64,000 nt of DNA from Eremophila alpestris peregrina (Eukaryota; Chordata; Aves; Passeriformes; Alaudidae): NCBI GenBank assembly GCA_009792885.1, contig WMCF01000175.1, positions 1 through 64,000 of the forward strand, given 5' to 3'. Below are positions 46,669 to 58,100 of this stretch, one piece after another. Each line of letters opens with the position of its first letter. The stretch's first letter is position 1. The notes beneath the pieces were generated by a model that worked only from the letters and a program-made list of their open reading frames with translations, was not told the DNA's origin and ran no database searches. Made by a program: the position numbers and the translations under genes.

Positions 46669-46737
46669 GCAGAGTGTCCCGGGGGTGCCGGGGCACACCG
46701 AGCTGTCCCTGAGGCGGCAGAGTGTCCCGGGGGTGCC
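46669..46737. repeat. 48-bp GC-rich minisatellite, right edge
   Basis: About one and a half units. They differ from the left units by GTGCCGGGG in place of GTGACGGGG, and by GGCGGCAG in the last unit. Variant units at the edge are usual for tandem arrays. Confidence 0.93.
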
Positions 46738-46947
46738 CAAGGAGGCCGATGGCAGCCCGGCGGCAGCAGCAGAGCAGCGGCAGCAGGGCAGGGAGGGCTC
46801 CTGGCCCTGGGGCAGCCCTGCAGGCACCTCTGCAGTGCTGTGCCCAGCTCTGCAGCCTCAGCACAGCAGGGCCAGGCAGCTCCTGCAGCGGGGCCAGCCC
46901 AGGCTGCGCAGCTGAGCAAGGGCCTGCAGCATGTGGGGGCCGGCAGC
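46738..46947 (+). repeat. CpG-dense flank of array, left part of copy B
   Basis: Rich in CpG and CAG-type triplets (GGCGGCAGCAGCAGAGCAGC), and it includes the right copy of the 35-bp direct repeat at 46781-46815. From about 46890 (GGGGCCAGCCCAGGCTGCGC) it is related to 561-594 but keeps two segments missing there. With the array edge it forms a small CpG-island-like patch. No promoter is claimed. Confidence 0.7.
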
Positions 46948-47320
46948 GGCTGAGGGAGCTGGGGCTGTGCAGCCTGGAGAGGAGCCCCAGCTGAGAGGGG
47001 CCCTCAGGCCTGGCTGTCCCTGTGTGCAGGGAGGGCTCCCAGCAGGGCCCAGCCTCTGCTCCAGGCCCAGCCATGGCCCCAGAGCCACGGGCAGGGGCTG
47101 AGCCCAGCAATGGCCCCTGCACAGGAGGCACAACTCCTGCCCTGGGCAGTGCCCGGCCCTGAGCACATTGTGCACACAGGCTCTGGGCTCTCCTCCCTGG
47201 GGCTGCTGCAGAGCTGTGTGCACACAATGCTGTGCCCTGGGCTCTGCCATGGCCCTGCTGCGGCACGGAGCTGACACCAGCTGCACACTCAGCTCCCCTC
47301 AGCCTCACCCAGCCTGGGAC
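46948..47320 (+). mobile_element. CR1-like GC-rich repeat, copy B
   Basis: Bases 46948-47289 equal 595-936 at all 342 positions. Unlike copy A, it continues CAGCTCCCCTCAGCCTCACC after that. The same continuation is found inverted at 53236-53293, so this is probably the fuller form of the family. Minus-strand open frames crossing it and the gap are artefacts of composition. Confidence 0.8.
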
Positions 47321-47610
47321 TTGTATGAATTATTTTAAGGTGTGGCACTTGGCAAAGGTGTGGGAATTTGGGAAGCTGTCCCTCCACCACGGTCCTGGCA
47401 GCTCCTGGGTGGAACTGCTGGAGGAAGCTCCTGTTTGGCACCGAGAGCCCCCAGGCAAAGAGTGCCCTCCCCTCATCCTGCTGCTTTGTAAAGACTGAAA
47501 TACGCATTTTTTGGATTGATTGCTTGCAAAAGAATTTATGGTGTGTAGGGGGAAGAAGGAATTGTGGTCTTTGGGTTGTGCTCGAGCAGGGAGCTGGCAT
47601 CAGGTGCCCG
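47321..47610. other. segment between two copies of the repeat tail
   Basis: About 290 bp not seen elsewhere in the window. It is bounded by CCTCAGCCTCACCCAGCCTG on the left and CCTTCAGCCTGAGCCATCCT on the right, both like the tail of the CR1-like family. It could be an insertion into the tail or a junction with a second truncated copy. Confidence 0.45.
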
Positions 47611-47650
47611 GTGCTCCCTTCAGCCTGAGCCATCCTGGGATCCTGTGGAG
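47611..47650 (+). mobile_element. second tail of CR1-like repeat
   Basis: CTTCAGCCTGAGCCATCCTG then GGATCCTGTGG resembles the tail seen inverted at 53236 and the end of copy A. Short, so tentative. Confidence 0.5.
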
Positions 47651-50036
47651 TGAGGTGCAGTGCTGCCCATGGAGCCACCACCATGGACACACAGCACCTC
47701 CAGTCCAGGGAAACATGGAAACCTTTGGAAGCAGAGCTCTTCCAGCACTGCAGAACAGCCACATCCATCCTGCCTGACTCTGGAAGCACCTGCAGATCCT
47801 GCAGAGAGCCTCTGCCTCTCCCACAGCCCCAGTCCCTCAACATCTGCAGACCTCCAGGCTCTCTGAACTCACCCATTTCTAGGCAGCTGCTACTTTGCAG
47901 ACTTTTATCAAAACCTCCCTTTGTGGGTGGAAGAAGACTGCAACAAGAGCAGAAACTTGTACTGCTTTGGAGACTATTAAACATCTCCCATCCTGTCTCA
48001 ACCATTTTGTGTTAAGTCCCAGCTCACCCCAAACAGGAGAGCTCTCTGAGCCAGGCAGGAACCAAGGCTAAATCCAGCTCAAATTCATTCCAACAGGAGT
48101 ACACACTCACTGAATAAACTAGCTGGCCTTGTCACAGCAAATCCCTGCATCCAGGGCCCAGAGGGACAGCGAGGGAACACAAACACTCTGCCCTTTACCC
48201 GCGGCTTTCCTAACCTCTGGCTGGGAACTGCACATCATGGGGACAGGCTGAAGTGGACTCTGACTGCAAAATACCAGTGGGGACAGGCTGAAGTGGATTC
48301 TGTGGCTGCAGAAATACCCTGCCAGTGCTGTGCATCACACATGGGTGGTTTGGTCGCTGCAGAGCAGGGCTTGCCCTCCTCAAGGACTCTGCAGTGTCCC
48401 ATGAGACAATCCATGTTTGCCACTGGGAATGGAGGAATGAGTGGTGAAGATGGAGGCTAAGAATGCATTAAACACCTTAGCCTTGTCTCTGTCCTGTTTG
48501 TGAGGTGACCATGGACACCTGCCCAGCCCAGTCCAGCTGTGATCACCCTAATCCTGTTTGCAGCTCCCCAGCTCCTGCAGAGCCTCTGCTCTAAACAAAT
48601 CAGCACTTCCCAAGGAGCTCTCACTGCTCTGGTTTGCACCAGGACAGGGCTCCTTTCTTCCCAAGGCTGTGTTAGAAGTCAGGATGGCTCAGGGAAAAGA
48701 GCTCCTTGAGAAAAAGTGATCATCTCTCAAAGCATCGCCATTATTCTCACAGTGCAAATAAAAACATCGGGCTGGGTTCTTCATTTCTGCTATTAGCAGC
48801 CAGCCCCCTGTCACACAAGAAGACATAAGCAAGAATTTCTAAAAATACAACATCTTAGCAACCTAGTAACATTCCAGTACCACAGAGCAGTTTAATCCCT
48901 ACTTAGAAAATGACACTGGGAAGGATGAACTTCGTGGATTTCGTGGTACACAGCAGCAGCAGAAAATAAATCACATTTTTAATATTTATTCCTGGAAGTG
49001 CTGCACAAACCAAGAGCAAACAATTCCACCACCTACACAGGAAATCCCTTGTCCTGGCAGCACAACAGAACACTCCTGGAGCCAGGAAAAGGAGGGCACC
49101 ATACAATGCTCACACCATTTCTCCAGGGCTGCCTCACCCCCCCAGTCACAGACCACACACAGCTGCCAGGCCTGGGGTTCAAAGCTTTGCCCCCACCAAA
49201 AAAAAGAAGACTAACAGACTTCCAAGACAGAGAAAAAGCCATGAAGGAAATTCCAAAGTCAAACCCCACTTGCAAACATCCAAATTCTCATGCTGTTTGA
49301 TACCTGGGGTAAGCAGAAACCCAATGGAAATCAAAGCTCCCATCTGGTGCAACCCAGACACAATCAGCACCTGAAGTGCCACAATTCCCTGCAGGATTTC
49401 TGGCTCTTCTGAGCTGTAAGCAGAGCAAGCCCTGTGAGTTTTTTCATAGAAGAGCCAACTCGTTTTCCCCAGTATTATTTTACCTGATAGCAATTAATTA
49501 TTCTGATTTATATGAGGTTGTGGTGCCAAAATGACGCCTGGGCTGGGCAGTTGCAGTGGGAAGGAAAAGCACAGGCACAACCTGATTGTGTCCAGCTCAC
49601 CCTCATTCTTCCCCTCCAAACCAACAGAAGGACTGCAAACCTCCAAGCAGAGCAGCCCCTGAGCATTCCCAGATCAATCCCACAGGAAATACTCCAGCTC
49701 TGTTCAAACAAGTCTGGGGCTCTGGGAAGCATCACTGTGGCAGGTCCAGGAGGCTGCAGGAATTCCAGAGCAGCCATCCCAGCTGGGATTGCCTGCCCAA
49801 AAGGCATCTCCCCAGCACTGCCTCTGCTCTGTGGGCAGCAGCCATCCTTCCTGCACATCTCTAGCTCCTCCAACCCAATCCTGGCTGCTGCTCTCTCTGC
49901 CACACACATCCCAAAGCTCCTGTAATTCTGGAAGAAGAAATACTTCTATTATCTTTTTCTTAATGTTTTTAAATTATCTTTTCATTTTCCCCACTTGCAC
50001 TTAGAGGTTACTGCTTAATGAAGAACAGGAAGAGGA
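47651..50036. other. unique DNA, no gene seen
   Basis: About 2.4 kb with no CR1. A local duplication at 48239 is listed separately. The stretch at 48700-49000 is AT-rich with an uneven TTCGTGGATTTCGTGG repeat at 48931. Confidence 0.45.
48239..48325. repeat. tandem duplication, period about 40 bp
   Basis: GGGGACAGGCTGAAGTGGAC at 48239 recurs at 48279 with a single change in the first 24 bp and then small indels. Confidence 0.88.
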
Positions 50037-50157
50037 AATCCCAGAATGGTTTGGGTTGGAAGGGACCCTAAAGCCCATCCAGTACCACCCCTGCCATGGG
50101 CAGGGACACCTTCCACTGTCCCAGGCTGCTCCAAGCCCCAATGTCCAACCTGGCCTC
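50037..50157 (-). mobile_element. CR1 LINE 3' end fragment
   Basis: AATCCCAGAATGGTTTGGG, CATCCAGTACCACCCCTGCC, CCAAGCCCCAATGTCCAACC. Well-preserved 3' end, truncated 5' near 50157, directly next to an opposite-facing copy. Confidence 0.93.
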
Positions 50158-50177
50158 GCAATGGTCCTGATTGATTA

Positions 50178-50355
50178 CCCTGGAGAGGAGAAGCTCTGGA
50201 GTGGCCTAATTGTGGCCTTCCAGTGCCTGAAGGAGCTACAGGAAACAGGGAGAGAGACTCTTTCCAAGGGAATGGCTTCCCACTGCCAGAGGGCAGGGCT
50301 GGACAGATGGGATACTAGGAAGGAATTGTTCCCAGGGTGCCCAGAGCAGCTGTGG
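50178..50355 (+). mobile_element. CR1 LINE, 5' part of an interrupted copy
   Basis: CTGGAGAGGAGAAGCTCTGG through GTGCCTGAAGGAGCTACAGG to GGGTGCCCAGAGCAGCTGTG. It is interrupted after AGCTGTGG and resumes at 50497. Confidence 0.9.
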
Positions 50356-50496
50356 GTGGGTTTGGGGTTGAATTGTGCCAGTTTTGGGGTGAATTCAGGG
50401 ATTTTGGAGTCTGAGGACTAATCTGAGTTGATTTTGGGTTAATTTGTGTTAATTTGGGGTGATTTTTATGGGGATTTCAGGGGATTTGGGCAAAGA
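50356..50496. repeat. G/T-rich insert in CR1 with 8-bp direct repeats
   Basis: 141 bp of irregular TTTTGGGGTGAATT / GGGTTAATTTG motifs on the plus strand, bounded by AGCTGTGG at 50348-50355 and again at 50497-50504. The two CR1 halves join cleanly if the insert and one AGCTGTGG are removed. The flanking repeat could be a target-site duplication or a slippage/repair product. The G runs could allow quadruplex formation. Confidence 0.8.
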
Positions 50497-50660
50497 AGCT
50501 GTGGCTGCCCCTGGATCCCTGGCAGTGTCCAAGGCCAGGCTGGACAGGGCTTGGAGCAGCCTGGGACAGTGGAAGGTGTCCCTGCCCGTGGCAGGAGTGG
50601 GATTGGGTGGGCTTTAAGTTCCATTCCACCCAAACCACTCTGGGATTCTGTAACCTGCAC
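50497..50660 (+). mobile_element. CR1 LINE, 3' part of an interrupted copy
   Basis: AGCTGTGGCTGCCCCTGGAT, GGCTTGGAGCAGCCTGGGAC, ending CACCCAAACCACTCTGGGAT. It continues the element left at 50355. Confidence 0.92.
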
Positions 50661-52626
50661 ATCCCAAGAGGATGGAGCTCTCTGGCTGCTGCCTGCATCC
50701 CACAGCCAGTGACTCTCCCTTCTGCCATTTCCTGTGCTCAGGAGGCAGCACAGAGACATCCTGAGGAGGAGAGAATTAGTCCAGTCAAAACTGAGTGCAA
50801 GGAAACCTTTTCTGAGAGGGCTTGGCTCCATGAGGTGATGAGCAGAGCAGTGCCTGATGACCTGGCACAAACACCCCGGGCAGGCAGGAGACAAAAACAA
50901 CTTTTCCTTCAGAGCTTGGAAACTTCAGGATTTTTTTGGTGCTTAAAATACCGAAGCCAACAAATTCACAGTATGCCCCTGCACGAAGGATGGCTGGAAA
51001 ACATTGATTTCAGGATTATTCAATAACCCTTCTCTTCCCTGTTGTTCTGATGAATGAGAATTTGAGCTAATTTGCTGGAGTTAATTATTTATTGTTGTGG
51101 AACCTTACGGCTTGCAGATGGTCACTGTTATTGTAAGAATTGCAGGGGACCTGCAGCATCTTGCTGGGGCCTTTGCTGCTTTATTTAATTCCAGAAGAAA
51201 ACAGACTTATCTGCCAATTCCCAAAAGAAGTCCATTTTCTCTGTATCACCACTGGAACTATACCCTCTTCCCACTGCTGGCTGCTTCCCTTTTTCCAGTA
51301 AAAGGCATCAAGTGCAGATGGGTTTCAAAGAGAGAGAATTAAAGCTCCTTTCATGGAGGAAAATGAACTCTCAGCAAGGAAACCCTGCTGGAACCAATAT
51401 CACTCAAGGATTGTTCTTGCCCCTTCCAGCAACCATCACTCCCAAGGACAGAGAATGTTGCACAGTCCAATAAATAAATCTAAGATAATAAAGGCATAAT
51501 TATGTGCTTCAGATTCCCCTAAAAATCTGAGCCATTGAGCCCATCCACCTCGGTTTGAGGCTTGGGCTTTGCCAGGAGGTGGAAAAAAAAACAAAAACAG
51601 AGGGATGAGGAACACAGCAAACACTGTGGAGGTCTGTGACCCCTTCCCCAAACAAAAATATCAACTGCAGGGCTCTGGTTTCACCCTGCAAGAGGCCAAA
51701 GTGCTGCTCCTTCTGTTCCAGGAAGGGAAAAAAAAATAAATGAGAGAGTGAAACAGCAGTTTCTTCACAAGGTCTTGGAACATTAACCCCCTGGATGGGA
51801 GCTTCAGGAGAAGTGGGAATCACTCAGCTTCCCTTAAAATACTCAGTGGCCCAATATCATGGTGACAGTCTTCTTTTAAATAAAGCATTTTGGTTTTTTT
51901 CTATCAAACATTCTTTTTCTTCACGCATAAATCTGATTATCTAGCTATTCCAGCAGGGAAAAAAAGGAGCAATTAGATTTGGAAAAGTGTAGCCAGCAGT
52001 GAATGTGCACACAGAGTGATTCTGGAGTGTAAACAAAGCTGGTTTAAACCATTCTGCTTTATTCTTTTTCATTAGTTTGCAGAGATTATATTCAACTATT
52101 TGCTTTTTAATCACATTTGAAAACATTAATTTCCTATCAACAGTCCTGATTTCAAGTGCAAACACTGCTTAATTACAACTCGTGGGGAAATGATTTTTAG
52201 GTCCTGTGGAAAATGAGCCTGGCTTTCATTTCACACAGAAAACCACTCACAGCCCAAAGGTTACTCCCTGTACTCCTGGGGAAAATCCAAATGCCAAAGA
52301 TGAAAACCAAAAAATGCAGGCACTGTTTGATGTGCATCAAGGTTCCCACTGAGACAAGGTAACTGCAGAGGCAAAAAGGATGTCCCATCCATGGATGTTC
52401 CATCCATACTGCATGGAATCTCACCTTGCAAAAATTCCAGAGCCTACAAAAAGCAAATCCCCTGGGGAAATAAAATTTACTGATAGGAAACCAATTTTAA
52501 AGGGGGGGGGGGAAAGTGCAACCACTAACAGGATAACCAGAAGCTGAGGATCCTAGAGCTTTCTTCAAAAGTCAGGTGAGGCTATAGATCACTCTCTGTT
52601 CATTCCTGTGCTTTCTTCTGGTTACG
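50661..52626. other. unique DNA with a G11 run
   Basis: Single-copy-looking DNA with 11 G at 52502-52512. No exon or RNA gene recognised. Confidence 0.5.
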
Positions 52627-52845
52627 GAATCAGAGAATATCCTGTGCTGAGAGGGACCCCCATGGATCATCCAGTCCCACTCCTGGCCAGACACCCCAAC
52701 AATCCCACCCTGTACATCCCTGGAGCAGTGTCCAAACTCTCCTGGAGCTCTGGCAGCCTCAGGGCTGTGCCCATTCCCTGGGGAGCCTGGACAGTGCCCA
52801 GCACCCTCTGGGGGAAGAACCTTTCCCTAATTTCCAAATTAAATC
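52627..52845 (-). mobile_element. CR1 LINE 3' fragment, second subfamily
   Basis: ATCAGAGAATATCCTGTGC, CCAGACACCCCAACAATCCC, CCTGGAGCTCTGGCAGCCTC and GAAGAACCTTTCCCTAATTT. It parallels the 25438 copy but is shorter. Confidence 0.92.
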
Positions 52846-53235
52846 TTCCATGGAAAGGAAAGAAGCTACTAAGTTGTGAATTTATGAGCTTTGCCTCAGC
52901 AGAACCAAACAGGAGGAGACACAGGCTCTAAAAAGCTGAACATAATAGGATTGTAACAGGTGACCTCAGCAGGTGCAGAAGGTGGACACAGGGAGGAGGT
53001 GATTAAATCAACCCACATTTACTTAAGGAAGTCAGATGAGAAGTTATTGGGAATGAAGGAAACAACACAAGAAGTAATGGGAGCTTTGAGGGAGACATAT
53101 CCATAAAGCTCCCTCACCAAACAGCCCCTCTGGCCACTGGAGACCCCATTACTTCTCCTTAACCACCTCAATTACTGACTGCTGGGCTGGATTTCCTGGA
53201 AATTCCCAGCTGGCAAAGCCTGGGCTCAAATACAG
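52846..53235. other. unique DNA, no gene seen
   Basis: About 390 bp, nothing recognised. Confidence 0.5.
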
Positions 53236-53293
53236 TCACAGGATCCCAGGATGGGTGAGGCTGAGGGGAGCTGAGTGTGCAGCTGGTGGCAGC
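53236..53293 (-). mobile_element. CR1-like GC-rich repeat, tail fragment (copy C)
   Basis: The reverse complement reads CAGCTGCACACTCAGCTCCC then CTCAGCCTCACCCATCCTGG and ends GATCCTGTGAC. The first part matches copy B (47270-47310) and the end resembles copy A's tail, which links the two and defines the family's 3' end. Confidence 0.8.
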
Positions 53294-55010
53294 TCCAAAC
53301 ACTGGAGCAGCCTGGCACAAATGTTTTCACTCAGCACAACCAATATCTTCCCTTGGCTTTGCTCCTCCAGGTTTGACAGGATCATAATGGAATGGAACAA
53401 AAGGGGTTGTGTCACTGAAACCCTCTGGAACTTAGAGAAGCAGAGGCTGTTTGACTCGGGTTTGTGTGGGACATGACACCCCAGGCTGATACACACACAG
53501 AAGAGTGATCTTTGCCCCCAAAATCCTGATTTTTCCTCAGGTGCTCCCAGCTGTCCTCAGCACTGGCCATTGCTTAGTGCCTTTCCCTGTCGTTTCTGGA
53601 CTCTGGAGTTATTTGAAGAGCACAAATGAAGGTGCAGAAGCATTGCTGACCTTTCTTTGAGTGCTCAGAAATGCTGTATCTGTAAGGGTATGAAACAGCC
53701 AGGAAATTTTTCATCTTTTATTCATCTGACCAGCTCTTACTGCAGAGGAATTGGGAAATTGAAAATTAGAAAGTTTGGACAGACCTGGGAAAGCAATTCA
53801 AATGCAAATACCAGCAGCTTGGTGCAGAGACAATGAAACTCAACACATGGACACCGGGTTACAACAAAAAATTCATTAGAAGAGGTGTCAGAGCAGACAA
53901 AAAAACTGAGTAACCTGGTTCAAATCACGACGGCACAAATTTCCAAAGGCCTGCTTTACAAAATAATCAGGAACTAAATGTTGAATGGAAAGCTTCACCA
54001 GACACCTGGTGGGAAGGTGGAGTGTAAGGCTGGGGCCACCCTCTGGCTCTCCTGGGGTTTTTCCCAGTCACAAATCTATCCCTGTGCCCCACACGGGGAA
54101 TTTCCCTTTGCCTCTCACTGGGAACACTTCAGGCAGTTAGCAAGGCTCTCACTGGGAACACTTCAGGCAGCTAGCACGGCTCTCATTTCACTCCAAATCA
54201 GTCTGAATGGGTAAGACTCCCATCAGCACCAAACCTCCGCAGTGCAGCTCCCCAGCTCTCACTCCCCAGCTCTCGCTCCCCTCTCTCCCACCTCCAGGGT
54301 TATCAGCCCATTCCCGAGTGTCCTTCAGGATGAAGATGCTATTTTGGCCTCCATCTCTCCACACTGCCTCATCCACCCTCCCAGAACCTGATGAGATCAT
54401 TGTCCTGAGTGCTGCAAGGAGTGCAGAACACACCAATTTCCATGCTGGCCCTGCATGCTGAGGGCTGGCTGGCTCAGGGGTGTCAGCTGGTGTGCCAAAG
54501 AGCAGCAAGGAAGGAGAAATTGCTCCTTGGATGCCTTGGCCTCGAAGTTTGGAAACTCTGAGGTTTCACAAGTACAGTGTGAAATATGATTTAACACAGG
54601 AGGTGTTATTCACAGCAGCACGAGGATGATCCAAAACCCACACTTGTCCCTGAGTGCAGCAAAGTGTCCTGGCACCTAGCATAAGTCCCAGCACGACTTC
54701 AGGGGACAGTGCCTGGCTCCCTCAGCACTTGGGACAACTCAGAGAAAGGCAGGGAGGTTAAAACAGAAGCTGGCAGAAGCAGCAAGATCAGAGAGCTCCT
54801 TGCTCTGCTCCTGTACTGAGGCATGGATTTCATTCCTGGCAAATCCAAGGTTTTCCAGCTGCCCAGCACTGCAGGTGAACTCGGCACAGCCACTCTGGTG
54901 ACTTCTGACTGCACTCAGGCTGTTTGCCCTGAATGCACTCCTGACACCCTTCCTTCCAAATTCCAGTCACTTTTGACCTGCCTGGTACAGAATGATACAA
55001 TTAGGAGAAA
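53294..55010. other. unique DNA with a 34-bp tandem duplication
   Basis: No gene recognised. The duplication at 54113 is listed separately. Confidence 0.5.
54113..54180. repeat. 34-bp tandem duplication
   Basis: TCTCACTGGGAACACTTCAG begins at 54113 and again at 54147. The two 34-bp units differ at two positions. Confidence 0.93.
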
Positions 55011-55146
55011 ATCCCAGAATGGTTTGGGTTGGAAGGGACTCCAAAGTCTGTCTTGTCCCCACCCCTGCCATTAGCAGGGACACTTTCCACTATCCCAGGT
55101 GGCTCCAGCCTGGCCTTGGGCACTGCCAGGGATCCAGGGGCAGTGA
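55011..55146 (-). mobile_element. CR1 LINE 3' end fragment
   Basis: AATCCCAGAATGGTTTGGG, CACCCCTGCCATTAGCAGGG, GGCACTGCCAGGGATCCAGG. 5' truncated at about 55146. Confidence 0.92.
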
Positions 55147-58100
55147 GTTCTCCATGTGTGGGATGTGCTGCCCCAGCCCTTCCCCAGAGCCCAGAGATGC
55201 CCAGCACAGCCTGGAGATGCCATCAAGCTCTCCAGACAGGACACACATCCAAAGTGCTGCAGGAAACTCCAGCTCCTCCCTTTTGGAGGGATGCTGGGAA
55301 GCTGTTTGTCAGGAATGATGACCTTATTGCCTCACATTCAGATCAGTAGCCAAGTATTTCTCCAAATGATGCTTCCAAAGTCATGGGTATTTCAGAGCAA
55401 TAAAGAAAGGGGATAAGGATTTTGCTGCACAAACATGATCTCAGCTCCCTGTGCCCTCCTCAAGGACCTCCAGCCAAAGTGATCTCCAGGAGGATGAGAT
55501 GTTTGCCATCTCTCCCCCCCAGACCTGCAGGCAGCACAGCAGCAAAATCCACTCAGTGTCAGTTAATACACAAGAGAGGAGCCCGCGTTTTCTGAGAAGC
55601 TGAAAATGAGCATCTTCCAGAAAAACAAACCCATAATAAACAGCCCAATAATGCCTGGCTGCTTCATCTCCATCACACACAAGCAAAGCACAGATTTTCT
55701 GCTCGATCATAGTCAATACACAAATCCATTTGAAAACAACAGCTCATGAACGCTCATGCCACAAGTTTTGGGGGGTTGGTTTTGTTTGGGGCGTTTTTGC
55801 AGGAAGGACACAAAGCCAGCAATCCTGAACGTCTGCAAGGCTGCAATTGCTGCCAAATCACAACTGAATCAGCTATTAAACACCTCTACAAATTACCCTG
55901 ATCCCGGGAAAACAAACCATGCCCATGTTAGCCAGAAACATTGGAGGCTCTGGGATGAATCACAGCAGTGACGTGGCTGCCGTGCTTGAAAGGACACAGT
56001 CATGACTTGGGGACGTCACCAGACGGCCCAGAACAATCACCCACCAAGACATATTTTTTCGTGGCTGCTCTCCAGAGCTTTTTGGGTGCAAGGCTGGTGT
56101 GTGCTGTGATTTATTTTGGGGCTAGGAAAGCAGCAGTCTCACCTTATCGGATGCTTTATCGACCCATTAAGTAGCGAATTCCTCTTAAATCTCCCTTTTT
56201 TTCTTTGAAGTACCTTCCCAAAAGTAAACAAAGGCACTTAAAAGGTCACAGACAGGTTTTCTTTCCTACACATGAAAGATGGAGGCATTTTTAAGCCTGC
56301 CAGTGTTTTCAAAGCCAGTCTCCTGCATTGCCTCCAAATAGCTGGGAGAAGAGAAAATGTCTTTCTGCACCAGTATTTTCTCCCTCTGAATGAAAGGGTT
56401 GTTTCCTGACCCACTGAAAGTTATGAAGGGGATCAAGAATGACAGAAAACCTTGCCAGGCTGAGGGAAAAGAGTCTCCGGTGGGTAAATGTAATTCATCT
56501 GAGGAGGGGATGATGGGCTGGATCTGAAATAAATGAAGTGCTGAGCGATCTCCCCCGAGCCTGGAGCAGTAATCGTGTGAAATATTGGTGTATCCAAAAA
56601 GGGAGGCAGATGTTGGCATCTGCTTGTGTGCTGTGCAGCCAGAACCTGCACCTCCTCGGGAGTTACTCCCCCAGGTGAGACCCAGCAGGTGCAAAGCCAG
56701 CAGGGAATGGGCTGGGAAGGAAGGATGAAGGAGGAAAAGGGGTGTTCCAGCACCCAGGTGTCCTACAAACACCACCTGGCCCACACTCCGTCACACAGAA
56801 AAGGAAACAAGATAATGGAGTGCAAGTCCATGGCAGAAAATGAGACTTCTTTCCAAGCAAATATGACTTGGAAGTACAATAAAACCTTTAGCCACTGCTC
56901 CCTTTTGCAGGATTCAGTCAGTAAAGCACACCAAAACACACAGGATTGTTTTTCCCTGGATTACTGATGGTTATGGAATTGCCCAATATGGATTCACTCA
57001 GGAATATTCAACAAAGGGAGCCACTGACTAATTGTTGGTGTGCAGCCTGCTGGGAACAGCTGCTTTGAATACTGATCACCTGAGCAGATTAATTCATAAT
57101 TAATGTCTGCATGGAACCTGGAGCCTTCTAAAAATAAATGTCCCTTCCCAGCCAGGACAACTGGGGTTTGTTTTGCTCCTTGGGAGGTGAAACCCAGCTC
57201 TTTAGGAATGTGCTGTGCTTTTCCAGGCTGAGAGTGCTGGGGAGACCCACCAAAAAAAAAATACAATCCCTCACATTTTGTCACTTTGCCTTGGAGACTC
57301 AGCCTCACCCTGCTTGCCGAGGTAATATTGGCTTGTTCACAGCACTGAGTGCTCCTCTTTCACCCTGCTCAGGGTTTGCTCCATGGTTTGAGCAGGTTTA
57401 CAGCTCATCCCAAGGCTGGGTGTCCACACTGAGCACAGACTCCATGCCCATGCTTCCTCTGACAGGGGATTTCTCCTCCTCCAGGTCCTTTCTGCCCCAA
57501 GCAGGTGCAATGACTTTATTAGCACTCTGCCATTCCATTGCAGCAGTCAATAAAACCCTTTCTGTCAGCGCTGCTTTTCCTCAATGGCTTGATCTGTTTG
57601 CTGATCGTTTTCCCCCCATTCACTGAAACACCAATCCCACACGCTGCTGCTCCACTCCCCAGCTTCCCACAGTGCAGAATCAATCTGTTTTAACAGACAA
57701 AAAGGCTGCCTCTTCCCGAGGCCAGCATTCCCTTCCCCTCCTGGAAGCCCTGGTGGTGCTGGCTGTGAAACAAAAGCGTTTTTGAGGCTGTTAACCTGCA
57801 CAGGGGAGCTGAGGGGAGAACTCTGCACATCCTCTAAAAGGGATTCCTCTGGATTGCACAGCAGCCCGAGGAGTCATTCCCTGGCACGAATAACAGACCA
57901 AACACACCACTGGCTGTTTTCAGCCCACGTTTTAGGTTATGGAATTGCTTCTTGCTGAGGTTATTCTTGAAATTAGGAGGGTTCCAGACTGCCTAGGAAT
58001 GCAAATTCGTAGGGCAGCTTAACAACAACAGCTCAGGAGGTGACTTGGAACAATGACAGAAGGAAGAAAACAGGAAAGATTGGGGGAAAAAATCCCCTGC

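Noticed and set aside
45584..47308. 574-codon minus-strand open frame spanning the gap
   Set aside because: Most of it is unknown bases, the rest is a 48-bp repeat (multiple of three) and a GC-rich repeat that is open in several frames at once. No domain.
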